Assembly (NCBI RefSeq): GCF_001649575.2
Contig: NC_051452.1
Location: 3,385,689 to 3,449,688, forward strand
DNA: 64,000 nt
Origin: Kryptolebias marmoratus
Taxonomy: Eukaryota > Chordata > Actinopteri > Cyprinodontiformes > Rivulidae
Direction of reading: 5' to 3'
Below the pieces are notes generated by a model. That model was not told the origin of the DNA. It did not search any database and saw only the letters and a list, made by a program, of their open reading frames with translations. Position numbers and translations under genes: made by a program. This document shows, piece by piece, positions 36,401 through 46,870 of this stretch (positions within the stretch are counted from its first letter, which is position 1; each line of letters opens with the position of its first letter).

Positions 36401-39400
36401 GCTTCTTTTTGTTGTTGAAATAAAGTTTAATTCTGATCAGACCGATGCAACGAGGGCCAAGAACGAGGTCGATTGTTGCCGCCCTGAAACAAACTTCGGG
36501 ACGGGACAGAAGACAACAACGGCAACGCAACAAGAGCGGGACGAAGAGGGACGGCGAAGTTAGACGCTAAAAATGATCAATGATCACGCTTCGGTTCCAG
36601 AAGACTTCGGTGAGGACTGAAGATTAGTCCAAGGTGTCAAAATGAGGGAACGCCGAGAAGCTCACCCAGAGCAGCTTTAATACATAAACCTCTGACCTCT
36701 GACCTCTAACTTTCCAAAGATCCACCTGCAACAGGTGAGATACTCACTGGTCGTAAGTCCTCCACAGAACCCCCGAGATGTTGCTTTGTTAAAGAGACCA
36801 AAGCTTCCTACACGTGCAGCGGCGCCTGAAGTGGCGCCGTCTTTTTCTTCTGCTCGTCTGCTTTTATGTCTCAAAATAAAAATTTGACTCGAACGCAGCT
36901 ACGGCCTGGAGGTGCGTGATTCTCTCCTATTTTTAGCCTCGTTAAACAGCTCAAAATAAATAAAATAGAATAAATGTAAAGTACGACGCATTAGATCTAA
37001 AAACTGCCCGGGGGAGGCGTCGCGCTTCTGCATGCTGCTGTAACTGTGTCCGCCGACGCTAACGCATGTTTCACCGCCGCGTCTTCCCGACGGAGCCTCC
37101 CGCCGCGGCCATCTTCGATTAACGAGTCCGATGAGATCATCACGCCGTCTGAAACCCTGCACGTCCCACCGTCACTGATTGTGTGGCGTTACGATCCTCC
37201 ATGTTTTCCTGTGATGGTGCACTCACCTAACAGGAGGCAGGTGAGGAGGAGAGAAAGTGCTGTAATGTGGGAAAAACGGCATAAAAATGCGAGGATGGAG
37301 GAGGGAGGAGCCGGTTCTCTGCGACTGTGTCGGGAGCGTGTTAGCATCTCAACAGTTATGGACAAACAGTTGCTTTTTTTATGATGTGATGGAATATTTT
37401 AACATATTGATCTATTCCAGCATTCCTGGGAGCAACAGTAAGCTCCCAAACAACAAAAAAAAGGGTTTTCCCTCTGCCTTTTTATGCCGCACGTTCCCAT
37501 ATTAGCCTGGAATAAACTGGCTGGCGGACAAGCACAGTTTATACCAGAGGGGACCGTCCCCGTCCCCGTCCCCGACCCCGTTCCCGACCCTGTTCCCGAC
37601 CCCGACATCCACGTGTTTTTTTTTCCTGTGCCGCCAAATGCTGAAAGTGCCGTTTTGATTCCCACTTTGAACCTGTAATGTTTATGTTTAGGTTTCACCA
37701 ATGATCATTTCCAGGATGACACAAGACTTCTTCGAGGTACTTCTTCCCCAGACTCTTCCCCACTCATGTCAGCACACACCGACACAGACCTCGTTAACGG
37801 CGACTGGAGTCCGATCCGGGGCGGTCTCTGATTGAACGTCTGGGCTCGTTTCTTGTGAAGCGTCTCAAGAAATAAGGAAGCATTTAAAATAAATACAATA
37901 GTTTAGACAAGGAGTTTGCATTTATCAGTCCCTCCAGGATTTCACGGGCATTTTCCTAAAAGTTACTTTTTTTTTTTTTTTTTACTAAAATCAATAAACA
38001 ACCATAACTTTTAATATCTAAACCAAAAATCCTTCCTAGTTTTGTAAGATAATTCCCAACAAACATTGACATTCTCAAAAGGTGCTTTATTTGAGAACTT
38101 TGNNNNNNNNNNNNNNNNNNNNNNNNNNNNNNNNNNNNNNNNNNNNNNNNNNNNNNNNNNNNNNNNNNNNNNNNNNNNNNNNNNNNNNNNNNNNNNNNNN
38201 NNNNNNNNNNNNNNNNNNNNNNNNNNNNNNNNNNNNNNNNNNNNNNNNNNNNNNNNNNNNNNNNNNNNNNNNNNNNNNNNNNNNNNNNNNNNNNNNNNNN
38301 NNNNNNNNNNNNNNNNNTTGCTGAAATCTTTGTGGGCAAATGTGAAGCATTAGCGCACATTTTGGCTTCGGTCGCTGCTCCTGCACGCTCCCGGCATTCT
38401 GATGTTAACAGGAAGTGATGTCACGTGTCTTCTTCCTGAGTTATTTGGGGTTATTTTGTATTCCGCGCTACACAAACCCACAAAGAAGAGACTAGACCGC
38501 AGAAACGGTGGCGAATCACTTTAGAAACAATAAATATTGGGTTAAAGTTGCAGAAAGTTGTGATTTCGAGGGGTTTGCTTGATTTTGCGTTAATAGTTGC
38601 GATCGCAACATCGCAAAATCCAGGAGTGTCTGTTTTCTGACAAATTAGCCAAGTTAACCATCTTTTAGACCAAAAAAAACATCTAAGTCAGTCGTTATTT
38701 AACGAGGCATTGTTAAACTGTTCGGTGAGAATTAGCTTTTGTGCACCGTTTAGCCTGGATGTCAGAAAGAAAAACCAGATTGCCCAAAAAAGAAAGTTTG
38801 CCGTTCAGTATGTGTAAGAACGTTCACGCAGCTTCATTTCAAAAATAACCAAAGCAGCGATGTTTACAAGTCCGTAAACGTTGATTCGGGTTTTCCTAAA
38901 CCCTGAATTTTTCCAAATCAGAGGTGAATTACGTCCACGAGGAACGAGCTCCTCTTTAGGCCGCCTCTGACCAATCGGGCGCAGGTGAAGCCAGCTGGTC
39001 TCACCGCTGAGCCGCGGCGCCGGCTTACCCTGGCATGAGTTGAGCTTCGCGGCTCTGCTGCAACCTCCCTTTAGCGGCTCGGAGGCGTTGCCTTCAACTC
39101 CGGCTGCTCTCCTTCTGTAAATTCCACGGAGATGGGGTGACGGCGTCTCGGGGTCTGGCTTGAAAGGGTTTCATGAAAAGAGGCCTTCAGGTGGCAGAGA
39201 ATAAATCCTCTTTATGGGGCAGTCGTTGGACGACAACGTAGCCAGCTCAACTTTTTTATGCTTGAACCTCGTGCTCTCATTGGGCCATGGTTCTCTGGTC
39301 TTCTATGCTTAGGGACCCCTGTCCTTAACCTTAACAAAGACGTGCATCATGCATAGTCCAACGGATGATAATCCTCACATTATTAACGACCAAACCCACC

Positions 39401-42400
39401 AGTTTAAGTGCCTAAATTCCAGTTAAGTACATTAAAACGCCTTTCATGCCTGACACCTCAGAGTGCGTAACAAGGACCTCCTGACGACTCCATAGATGTC
39501 AAATGGGATCTAAAATAAATGGGAGCTTGTGGCAATTCGGCAAAAATATCTAAAGGGCTTAACCCAGCCCTTCATACCACAGCACCAAATGTGTCGTAAC
39601 GTGCAGAAGAACAATGTTCTCAAACCTGAGCTCTCTGGTGCTGTCAGGCTCCGGAAACCATCAACAGGAGCGCTGTGAATATTTTCTGACCCACGGTGCT
39701 TCTGGGTTCATTTCTGAAAGGGTTTCGCTCGAGAAAACGAGGCCATTTCCCCGCAGGAAGTGAGAGAAAAGCATCAAGTAGCATTGGCAGCCCGTTCCTC
39801 GGCTCAAGTAAACGAGGACACGGAGCGACGTGAGGAGAAAAAGGACATTTTTGGCTTTTCAGAGGCCACTGAGTCCTGAGAGCAAACTGTCAACGGAAAG
39901 CTTCGAGTTGGAGCTTTTTTCGACTTAACCGTCGATGATTCAAACTCCAAAAATGCTTCTCGGATCAATACTGAGGACACACGCCGTGCGTTGGCGGCGC
40001 TCGTCTTCGTCAGAGGCGTCCGTCTGAAAGGGACCGCCCCTTTCTTCCAAAAAAACGACGTCCGCGGAGGCGGCACAAAAGCCTCGGCTTACGTTTTTCC
40101 CCGCGTGGCTCGCGTCGACTCGAGTTCAAGGGGAAGGTCGCGCGCCGCTTCTCTCTCCAGAGTCGAGCTGTTTGCAAAGAAAGGCTTTTTTTATGTCACC
40201 CATAAAGAACAAAATCTAAACTCAGAGCTAACAAATATGTAACCCTTCCATGGCCTTCCTGAATACCTCTGAATGTGATTTTTCTTTAAAAAATGAATCA
40301 CATTCAAGTATTTCCGGGTGATTATTATTGTAAACGGGTCTTTAATAAGACGTTTCCAGTGTTCACAACAGCAAATTCTGATTAAGTTTGAATGAGTTAA
40401 AGCAAAACAATAAACTAAATAATAAAATTAATTTTTCTAACTCAGTGTCATCATTAAGCTTGCCTCCCAAACCTACACTTTTATTTCTTTTCTGAAGGCT
40501 GTCTTACCATTAAATACCACTTTCGACTTTTCCATTACTGACGTAACTGATTCTAGATCAAATAAACATCAGTTTTTTATCTTAATTATGAGCAGTTACT
40601 TACTGGTCGCTTGTATAAACTGCGCCGTTTTTAAAACATTTGATAAATCTGAAACAAAGTACACGTTTATCCTAAATTGCTTCTGAAAACAGATTTCATT
40701 CGACCCTAACTGTTCGGGTATTTAAGATTACTTTCATCAATTAACACAAAGACATCTGATGCTAAAAGCCTCTGAGCAAGAAGGAAGCTAACGGTAAAAG
40801 CTAACCACGTTTGAAACGTAATATTTTACTATAAACTGTCCGTAATTAAAAACACGAGGTGTAAATGTGACCCACAACAAACTGAAACACAACCAGGATA
40901 GAAATTCACCAGTTACTGTTGCTATAAACACCGTTGGAAAAGAAATACGGTTGTTTCTTTTATGCTAGCTAGCTTAGCGTAGCTGTAGCTAAACTGCGGC
41001 GTAGCTTTAGCGGATTTGTTGCGTTTAGCATTAAAAAAGTATAAATAAACTCCTTATTTACTCTTTTTTTCCTCTTTAGGTGAACTTTTTTAAAAAGAAC
41101 AATTTTACAAATCTGTTAAATGCCCGTGTCTGCACGAAAAACGACGATAACGAAGTCAATTTTACAGACATTGAGCTAAAATTTGATCGTTCTCTGAGTG
41201 CGATCAGAGGCAGGAGGTATTTATTCCTTAAAGAAATGCTAGTTTCGTTTAAATATCTGTATGGATTTTCTTCTTTTAAATATAGTTTTCTCTCAATAAG
41301 AAGCTGATGTTTGTTGTGGTTTAAGATTAGTTTCAGAAACTAAAACAAAATGATTTAATTTAGGTGAACTGTGGTTATGTAGTATATATTATTAAAGTAC
41401 TGTAATGTGTTTCAGTACAAAATATAAAATATATCTACCCCCTCTGTTAGCTAAATGTAAAGTATTTGGGTTCATTTCATCTTTGATAAAATGGAAAATC
41501 GCCCCGGACTCTGAATAAAAAACGTAAAATGGCGACTTTTCCACCCGAGCCCGTTGCTCCGGTCGTTCGCCTCGGGCAGAGCAAGGCCGGAGAGGGAATC
41601 ACGTGACTCAAAGACCAGCCGACACGAAACACACGAGGCTCGTAAACGGCGGTAGGGTACGGAGTTGGAAAGCCCGGTTAACCCCGCCCACCCTGCTGCT
41701 GACGCCGCCTTCTGTCGTGGCCGAGGAAGGCGAAAATCAGGCGTTGGCTGCAGGCGAGCCGAGGGCCACGCCGATGTCTCGCTGACTCTTATTTTTTTGT
41801 GCCAGATGGTGGAAAAGTTCTCAGTAACTGGCGCCGTTTGTCTGAGAGAGTCGTCTCGTCGCCAGCTGTCAGCGCTCTGATTTGACGTTCTGTAAGTTTG
41901 ATTTGCTGTTCATCCGACGCACCTGTGTCTCTGTCTCGATGGCTGCAGCCTACATCGAGGACGTGGCTCGCTGCGTGGACCAGAGCAAGCGCCTCATCAT
42001 CGTCATGACGCCCAGCTACGTGGTGCGGAGGGGGTGGAGCATCTTTGAGCTGGAGACGCGGCTGCGCAACATGCTGGTGACCGGCGAGATCAAGGTCATC
42101 CTGATCGAGTGCGCCGAGCTGCGCGGCATCATGAACTACCAGGAGGTGGAGGCGCTCAAACACACCATCAAGATGCTGACGGTCATCAAGTGGCGCGGGC
42201 CGAGCAGCAACAAGCTCAGCTCCAAGTTCTGGAAGCAGCTGCTCTACGAGATGCCCTTCAAGCGCATGGAGCCCCTCAGCATCTCCCACGAGCAGGTGCT
42301 GGACGTCAGCGAGCAGGGCCCCTTCGGCGAGCTCCAGACTGTCTCCGCCATCTCCATGGCCGCCGCCACCTCCACCGCCATGGCGACGGCGCACCCGGAC

Positions 42401-42676
42401 TTGCGCTCAACCTTTCACAACTCCTGCCACACCCAGCTGCGGCAGAAACACTACTACCGTAGCTACGACTACGACCTGCCGCCCGGCGGCACGCTGCCGC
42501 CGCTCTCCGCTCTGGGCAGCCAGCACACCTACTGCAACATCCCCATGACGCTGCTCAACGGGCAGCGGCAGCAGGCCAAGTCGCCGCGGCAACAGAGCCT
42601 GGAGGAAGCCCACGGCAACAACGCCATGCTGCCGCTGCTTCCTCGGGAGACCAGCATATCCAGCGTCATCTGGTGA
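24071..42676 (+). CDS. il1rapl1: il1rapl1, 3' part (5 coding exons; interleukin-1 receptor accessory protein-like 1)
   Basis: Coding exons are 24071-24203, 28853-28998, 31799-31945, 34534-34704 and 41949-42676. All have AG/GT borders and the phases join without a stop, giving about 440 residues plus TGA. The product is a single-pass synaptic receptor of the IL-1R family. In order it has the third Ig domain (cysteines in NLTCRAFF and [10 protein letters not shown]), a transmembrane helix ([20 protein letters not shown]), a cytoplasmic TIR domain (box 1 YDAYLSY, box 2 RDLIPTG, box 3 KFW) and a C-terminal tail of about 150 residues ending SSVIW. The tail ([28 protein letters not shown]) matches IL1RAPL1; IL1RAPL2, as I recall it, ends differently. 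Human IL1RAPL1 is 696 residues, so the signal peptide, Ig1 and Ig2 lie upstream of the window. In the family the ectodomain binds presynaptic PTP-delta and the tail binds NCS-1. Which teleost paralogue (a or b) this is cannot be decided here. Confidence 0.95.
24204..28852. other. il1rapl1 intron between Ig3 exons
   Basis: It holds dispersed-repeat pieces (25680-26010, 27410-27540, 27870-27950), a CpG-rich block at 26340-26870 and the hAT fragment at 28050-28293. No additional exon was recognised. Confidence 0.65.
28050..28293 (-). mobile_element. hAT-type element fragment, inverted relative to 51949-52373
   Basis: The text from about 28053 to 28293 (ctcactcagcttttaaatga ... gggccttgagtttgacacac) is the reverse complement of 51949-52175 with few differences. 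Only the side near the ggcccg...tgtc end remains. Confidence 0.82.
28853..28998 (+). CDS. il1rapl1: il1rapl1 exon: second half of Ig domain 3
   Basis: The acceptor is gtctccgcag and the donor gtgagcc. It encodes [19 protein letters not shown] followed by the Ig signature [17 protein letters not shown], which supplies the second disulphide cysteine and a consensus N-glycosylation site (NYS). It ends at phase 1 after a Lys-Lys pair just outside the membrane. Confidence 0.95.
29335..29364. repeat. (AC)15 microsatellite
   Basis: Uninterrupted AC dinucleotide run. Confidence 0.99.
30400..30434. repeat. (CA)17 microsatellite
   Basis: Uninterrupted CA run. It creates low-complexity reading frames on both strands that are not genes. 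Confidence 0.99.
31416..31588. repeat. Long imperfect palindrome (hairpin), arms about 65 bp
   Basis: The left arm (tctattagtgccaaaaatat ... gtgtctgtagcatgctac) and the right arm (gtagcatgctacagacacgt ... atatttttggcactaatgga) are reverse complements with a few mismatches. A loop of roughly 40 bases separates them. It may be a small foldback MITE; no ORF. Confidence 0.9.
31799..31945 (+). CDS. il1rapl1: il1rapl1 exon: transmembrane segment and juxtamembrane region
   Basis: The acceptor is gggccgccag and the donor gtgagtt. It encodes [11 protein letters not shown], the hydrophobic helix [15 protein letters not shown], and the basic/aromatic stretch [16 protein letters not shown] before the acidic linker SEDLDG. 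Incoming phase 1 and outgoing phase 1 match both neighbouring exons. Confidence 0.95.
31946..34533. other. il1rapl1 intron between transmembrane and TIR exons
   Basis: A CpG-rich stretch runs from 32680 to 33800. No exon or clear transposon is recognised. Confidence 0.6.
34534..34704 (+). CDS. il1rapl1: il1rapl1 exon: first half of TIR domain
   Basis: The acceptor is tgtccccgcag and the donor gtaagct. It encodes [19 protein letters not shown] (TIR box 1), then [20 protein letters not shown] and [12 protein letters not shown], the box 2/BB-loop region. It ends one base into the Thr codon completed by the next exon, or by a possible cassette at 37692. Confidence 0.95.
37551..37605. repeat. Short GC-rich tandem repeat (CCGTCC / CCCGAC units)
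   Basis: Repeats of ccgtcc then cccgac/gttcccgac over about 55 bases. Confidence 0.9.
37692..37736 (+). CDS. Candidate il1rapl1 cassette exon in the TIR domain, 45 nt
   Basis: The acceptor is tttatgtttag and the donor gtacttc. The 45 nt are open in exactly the phase needed between the two TIR exons. Insertion would give [22 protein letters not shown], placing 15 extra residues right after the box 2/BB loop. I know of no such IL1RAPL1 isoform, and the splice sites are only moderate. Chance is a serious alternative. Confidence 0.25.
37926..38632 (-). mobile_element. hAT-like non-autonomous element, copy 4 (inverted, with gap)
   Basis: It starts cagtccctccagg and ends aatccaggagtgtctg. It matches the reverse complement of copy 2 on both sides of the N run at 38103-38317. 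The zinc-finger start ([14 protein letters not shown]) is present on the minus strand. Confidence 0.82.
38103..38317. other. Assembly gap (215 N)
   Basis: N run inside hAT-like copy 4. Confidence 0.99.
41949..42676 (+). CDS. il1rapl1: il1rapl1 terminal coding exon: rest of TIR domain, C-terminal tail and stop
   Basis: The acceptor is atggctgcag. The exon opens with [20 protein letters not shown] and includes [40 protein letters not shown] and box 3 ([19 protein letters not shown]). The roughly 150-residue tail follows ([78 protein letters not shown]) and TGA ends at 42676. The exon is clearly GC-richer than its flanks, a common feature of conserved terminal exons in fish. Confidence 0.97.
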
Positions 42677-43343
42677 CAGGGACGGCGGCGGGCGGGGCGG
42701 ACCGGAACGCCGTCATCGGTTGTTCGGGGGGAGGACTCGGACACCCGAAATGCACCGGAGCTGGACGGGTGGGCGGGGCTAAGGAACTTGCTGCTGTTAA
42801 ATTTTGCACGAGGACGCAACAGGAAAAGAGCGGACAAACCAGAGCTGGGACAGGTGGTAATAAAAAAAATAATAATTCATTTTTATTGTTTTTGTTCCAA
42901 TAAGAGCTTTTATTAAAAAAGAAAAGAACATTTTTGTATGCCTGTATAAACACTGACGTAACACAAGCCAACACTTAGGATCATTTACCCGCAGAGTTAA
43001 AGGAAAACAGGGTTTTGTACATATGGTTTTTTCTAATTCTTCGTAGCAAAAGTGTTTCTTTTATTTTCCATGAGTTGGGAATCTTTTCTTTTTTATTTCT
43101 TTTGTTTCCGTTTGTACTAAAGTGAGGCCTGTAAGATGTGTTGGTAAAACCATTGTTACCTTTTATTCTAATTCGTTGGCTGTTTCTGAAGATTTTCGGT
43201 GGGATTTTTATTTTATTTTATTTTTTTTTTGAGGAGACGCGAACGTTTCAGCCCTCAGGAAAAGGGTGAGATATCAGGGTCGGGTGTTTCAGCTCGACCA
43301 GATTATGCAAAAATTTCAAACAGTCCGGGCAGCGGGACGGGTT

Positions 43344-43385
<42 letters not shown>

Positions 43386-43640
43386 ACCCCCAGAACAAAT
43401 TGTTTGTGGAAATTGAAGAATATGGTGCTAGGCTTCACATCTCTGTTTCGCTCACAGTGACATTTACTTTCAAACAGCAGCCTTGCTATTTACATAAACA
43501 GATTATATCACTAAAAAAAAAAAAAAGTAATTATGTGTATTATTTTCTCAAAAAAAACTTTAAAAAGTATATTTTTGTAAAAGGGATGTTATGAAGTTTA
43601 TGATGAAAAGAATTGTGGGGGGAAAGTTTGTTTTTATTTG
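42677..43640 (+). other. il1rapl1: Probable il1rapl1 3' UTR (end not determined)
   Basis: Sequence after the stop codon has no further exon signature. AATAAA-like signals begin near 42863 (ggtaataaaaaaaat), and the stretch includes a CA microsatellite (43346-43384) and AT-rich sequence with more possible poly(A) signals. The end is arbitrary; the true cleavage site cannot be read from the sequence. Confidence 0.45.
43346..43384. repeat. (CA)n microsatellite
   Basis: Uninterrupted CA run of about 19 units, likely in the il1rapl1 3' UTR. Confidence 0.98.
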
Positions 43641-46029
43641 TTTTATTTTGTGAAACTGCATAGATAAGAACCGATGGATCACCCGGTAAATCTGTTACTC
43701 TTATTTTGTAAAACCAACAACAGGTTTTGTTTCCATCTCAAAAAAAACCCACACAAAACAGACTTTTTAGATTTTTTTTCTCCTGTAATTGTCGACTTCA
43801 TTGTCCTTTCGGCCACACTTCAACAGGGACGAAGCGATCGATGATGTCAGCGCCGGCGGAAGAGACTTCCATCGCCGCACGAAGCGTTTCCGTTTTACCG
43901 AAGGCTGTCCGTTTCCTCTGTTACCGGTTTTGTCTTACCTCTTAAAGTCATTTGTCTGAGTTACTCTTTCAGATAAATATATATTTCCCTGAAAACAAAC
44001 AAAAATATGTAGACGAGGATGAATCGTTTTACTCCCCAAGTTCCCAAAATTCCCGATTTTTTAGGAAAAAGGCGGGAATTTCCTTTCTGTATAATGATAA
44101 TTTATCTCTTTTGCGGTGAATTTATGTGGAAAAGGCTACGAACAGTTAATATTTCAGCTAGCAGCCTCTTTGAACAGCTTCAGTTTGGAAAAACGGTTTA
44201 ATTCTGACCGGACTGATGATGGGTTTAAAAAAAACAGCATTAGCCTGAATTATTGTGAGGTGTTTGAGGCAGCGGTCCGCTTTCAGACTAGCCGTTAGCT
44301 TGTCGTTCGAGGCGCCATCTGCGACGGGTAAGATACCGACGGTTCACAAGCCTTCCCACAAACCCCCACTGCCAAACTGCCGCTCCAATATCTCCTAATT
44401 ACGTCCCACTGAACGCTCAACCGTCGCCGTGGCAACCTGCTCGTCGCACCAACGAGCAACGTAGAGGAGGTGATGACGCAGTCCCAGACAGATCCCTTCC
44501 AGTGAAAATAAAGATAAAAATGTGTTTAAACGTGCCAATTAAACCCCGACGTTTAACTAAAACGTTTTCTTCCAGACCAGAGCGAGGGAAGTCGATTGTT
44601 CCCGCTGCAGCAGATGTGCCATATCGTTTTTGTTTTTTTATTTTTGAGAAACTAACTTCGTACTAAAACACCTGCAGCGTCTGAAATGTCTCCGTCAGTG
44701 CCAGCGAATATGCAAAGTGAAGAACCCGTAGAACAATAAACGAGAAACGGAGTTCTCGAACGCATCACATTCTGCCTTTTTGTTTGTTTTATTTAAGTTT
44801 TCCGTTTTTTAAACAGATTCCGTTTTTGTTTAAAAGCCGGGGCCGGCACGTTGGCGTCGGAGCCGCTTTGCGGGCAGAACCAGGCCTGCTTTTAACTCGC
44901 CAGAAAGAATGGATCGATTCTGCTCCGGGAGCGCCAGCGTCGGCTCTGGAACGTGTAAATAAAATCTAAACGGCATCACAGTCGAGATGAAGACAATCGA
45001 GCCATAATTCCCGTAAACGGACGGGCGGTTTTCACATCGACGCTGATCCTGACCCGAACGGCGTTCGGCTTTGGGAAGTCAAAGGGTCGCATTTTTTTCC
45101 TTAGCAGGTTTTGTTTTTAACGACGAACATTTCTGACGGCGTGGCTTTGATTAGAAAGGCGGTGGTGAATATTAATGACAATATATAGCACAGAATTATT
45201 CCAGGCACTTTCACGACTCTTGAGACAAACGTCTCCGTTTTCTGATTTATTTTCTATTATGTATCTGCAATGTTCATTAAAAGAGATACTGTTATTAATA
45301 ATAAAACCACATTTATGGTATTGTTATTGCTCAGTCCTGTGTGTGGCTGTGTTCAGGGAGTGAAAGTGCTGTTTGTTTTGTTTTGGGTTTAAAAAAAAAA
45401 AAGACACCCAGCTCGCTTTGTTTATGGAGCGGCGGCATGGATTGCTGACGATGCCCGGATCTGTTTTCTTGGCAGAGGGCCGACTCGGCTGCCATAACTC
45501 TTCCCGTCTCCCGTAAAACCTTGGGAAAACAATCAATAATTCTCCTTTTTCCCCTCAGAGGCTGAATCAGCCGTGTTTTAAGAAGCCAAATACCAGGAGA
45601 GGGTCACAAGGCAGCGAGGAAATCCGTGTCCTGATGGTTGCCTTCCCCTCGACATCCACGAGGGGAAAAAAGGATTTATTATTTATGTACAAGTCGCACG
45701 TGTCGCGTTATGGGACCGTTCTCCTCCTGAATAGATTTGAGTTCAGCACACGGCTCTGCTGATGTGCGAGTTTACTCAGGAAAACTGTCACATTTATTGT
45801 CTCAAACAAAACAGAATCCATCTTCCTTCGATGTGCTTTGAAGCAGAAAAACATTTTTTGTTTCCCTCCCCTCGTCTCTTTTTTATGGAGTGCTGAGCCC
45901 ATAATGTGGCCATTTACTTATTTGTCGGCGATCAAAGAAGCAGCAATAAAAAAAAGAAAAAAAAAACAGCAGCACACGGGGAGAAATTATGAGATACAAC
46001 CAGACAGAACTAGCCTTAGGTGTTTGAAC
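43641..46029. other. Intergenic sequence between il1rapl1 and cask
   Basis: No exon recognised. The 44100-44330 part is a dispersed-repeat copy (aacagttaatatttcagc, tttaattctgaccggact). Confidence 0.55.
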
Positions 46030-46870
46030 AAACTATGAAGCTAGTTAGCTTAGCACAACGATAAACAAGAAATGGAGGCTATGTTAGCTTAGCGCAACGA
46101 TGAACAAGAAATGAAGGTTATGTTAGCTTAGCGCAACGATGAACAAGAAATGGAGGTTGTGTTAGCTTAGCACAACGATGAACAGCTAAAAATGGTAATG
46201 TTAGCTTAGCACAAAGATGAACAAGAAATAGAAGTTATGTTAGCTTAACACAATGAAAAACAGCAACAAAAATGGAGGTTATGTTATCTTAGCACAATGA
46301 TGAACAAGAAATGGAAATTATGTTAGCTTAGCACAACGATGAACAAGAAATGGCAGTTATGTTAGCTTAGCACAACAATGAACAAGAAATGGAGGTTGTT
46401 AGCTCAGCACAACGATGAACAAGAAATGGAGGTTATGTTAGCTTAGCACAAAGATGAACAAGAAATGGAGGTTATGTTAGCTTAGCACAACGATGAACAG
46501 TGAGAAAATGGAGGTTATGTTAGCTTAGCACAACGCTGAACAGTGAGAAAATGGAGGTTATGTTAGCTTAGCACAACAATAAGAAGCAAGAAAGTAGGGG
46601 TTACAGGATGTAATTTTTTCACTCACACTTTTCTATTGTGTTTAACACAAAGCTAGATTTAATAACAGAGCTCTTTTCTGTTATAGCTTGTCTAAATTTA
46701 AGCTAATTAGCTCATCAAGAAGCTAGTTAGCATAGCACAAAGATAAACAGCAAGAAAATGGGGTGTACAATTTGTAATGTTTTTCTTTTTCTGCTGTTTC
46801 TTGTCAAAATTCAAGCTAACACGCTAGTCCAGAAGCTATTTAGTTTAGCACAGAGATAAGCAGCAGAATA
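46030..46870. repeat. Minisatellite, 39-bp unit, about 14 copies plus degenerate tail
   Basis: The motif gttagcttagc recurs at 46044, 46083 and 46122 and then continues at about 39-bp steps to near 46590 (unit: gttagcttagcacaacgatg then aacaagaaatggaggttat). Some units are shortened. Degenerate copies continue to about 46870. Confidence 0.95.

Larger units (their letters stand above)
34705..41948. other. il1rapl1 intron between the two TIR exons
   Basis: Contains dispersed-repeat sequence (36360-36500), a short GC-rich tandem repeat (37551-37605), the candidate 45-nt cassette (37692-37736), hAT-like copy 4 (37926-38632) and a CpG-rich block at 39780-40160. Confidence 0.65.

Noticed and set aside
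42109..42462. 117-codon frame and the opposite-strand 201-codon frame over the il1rapl1 last exon
   Set aside because: Shadow frames of the GC-rich terminal exon with low-complexity Ala/Gln/His composition.
24071..42676. Identification as il1rapl2
   Set aside because: The C-terminal tail and the SSVIW end fit IL1RAPL1, and linkage to cask also fits IL1RAPL1 (both on human Xp, IL1RAPL2 on Xq).
46030..46870. CRISPR-like array of regularly spaced repeats
   Set aside because: The units are directly tandem without unique spacers, and the genome is vertebrate.
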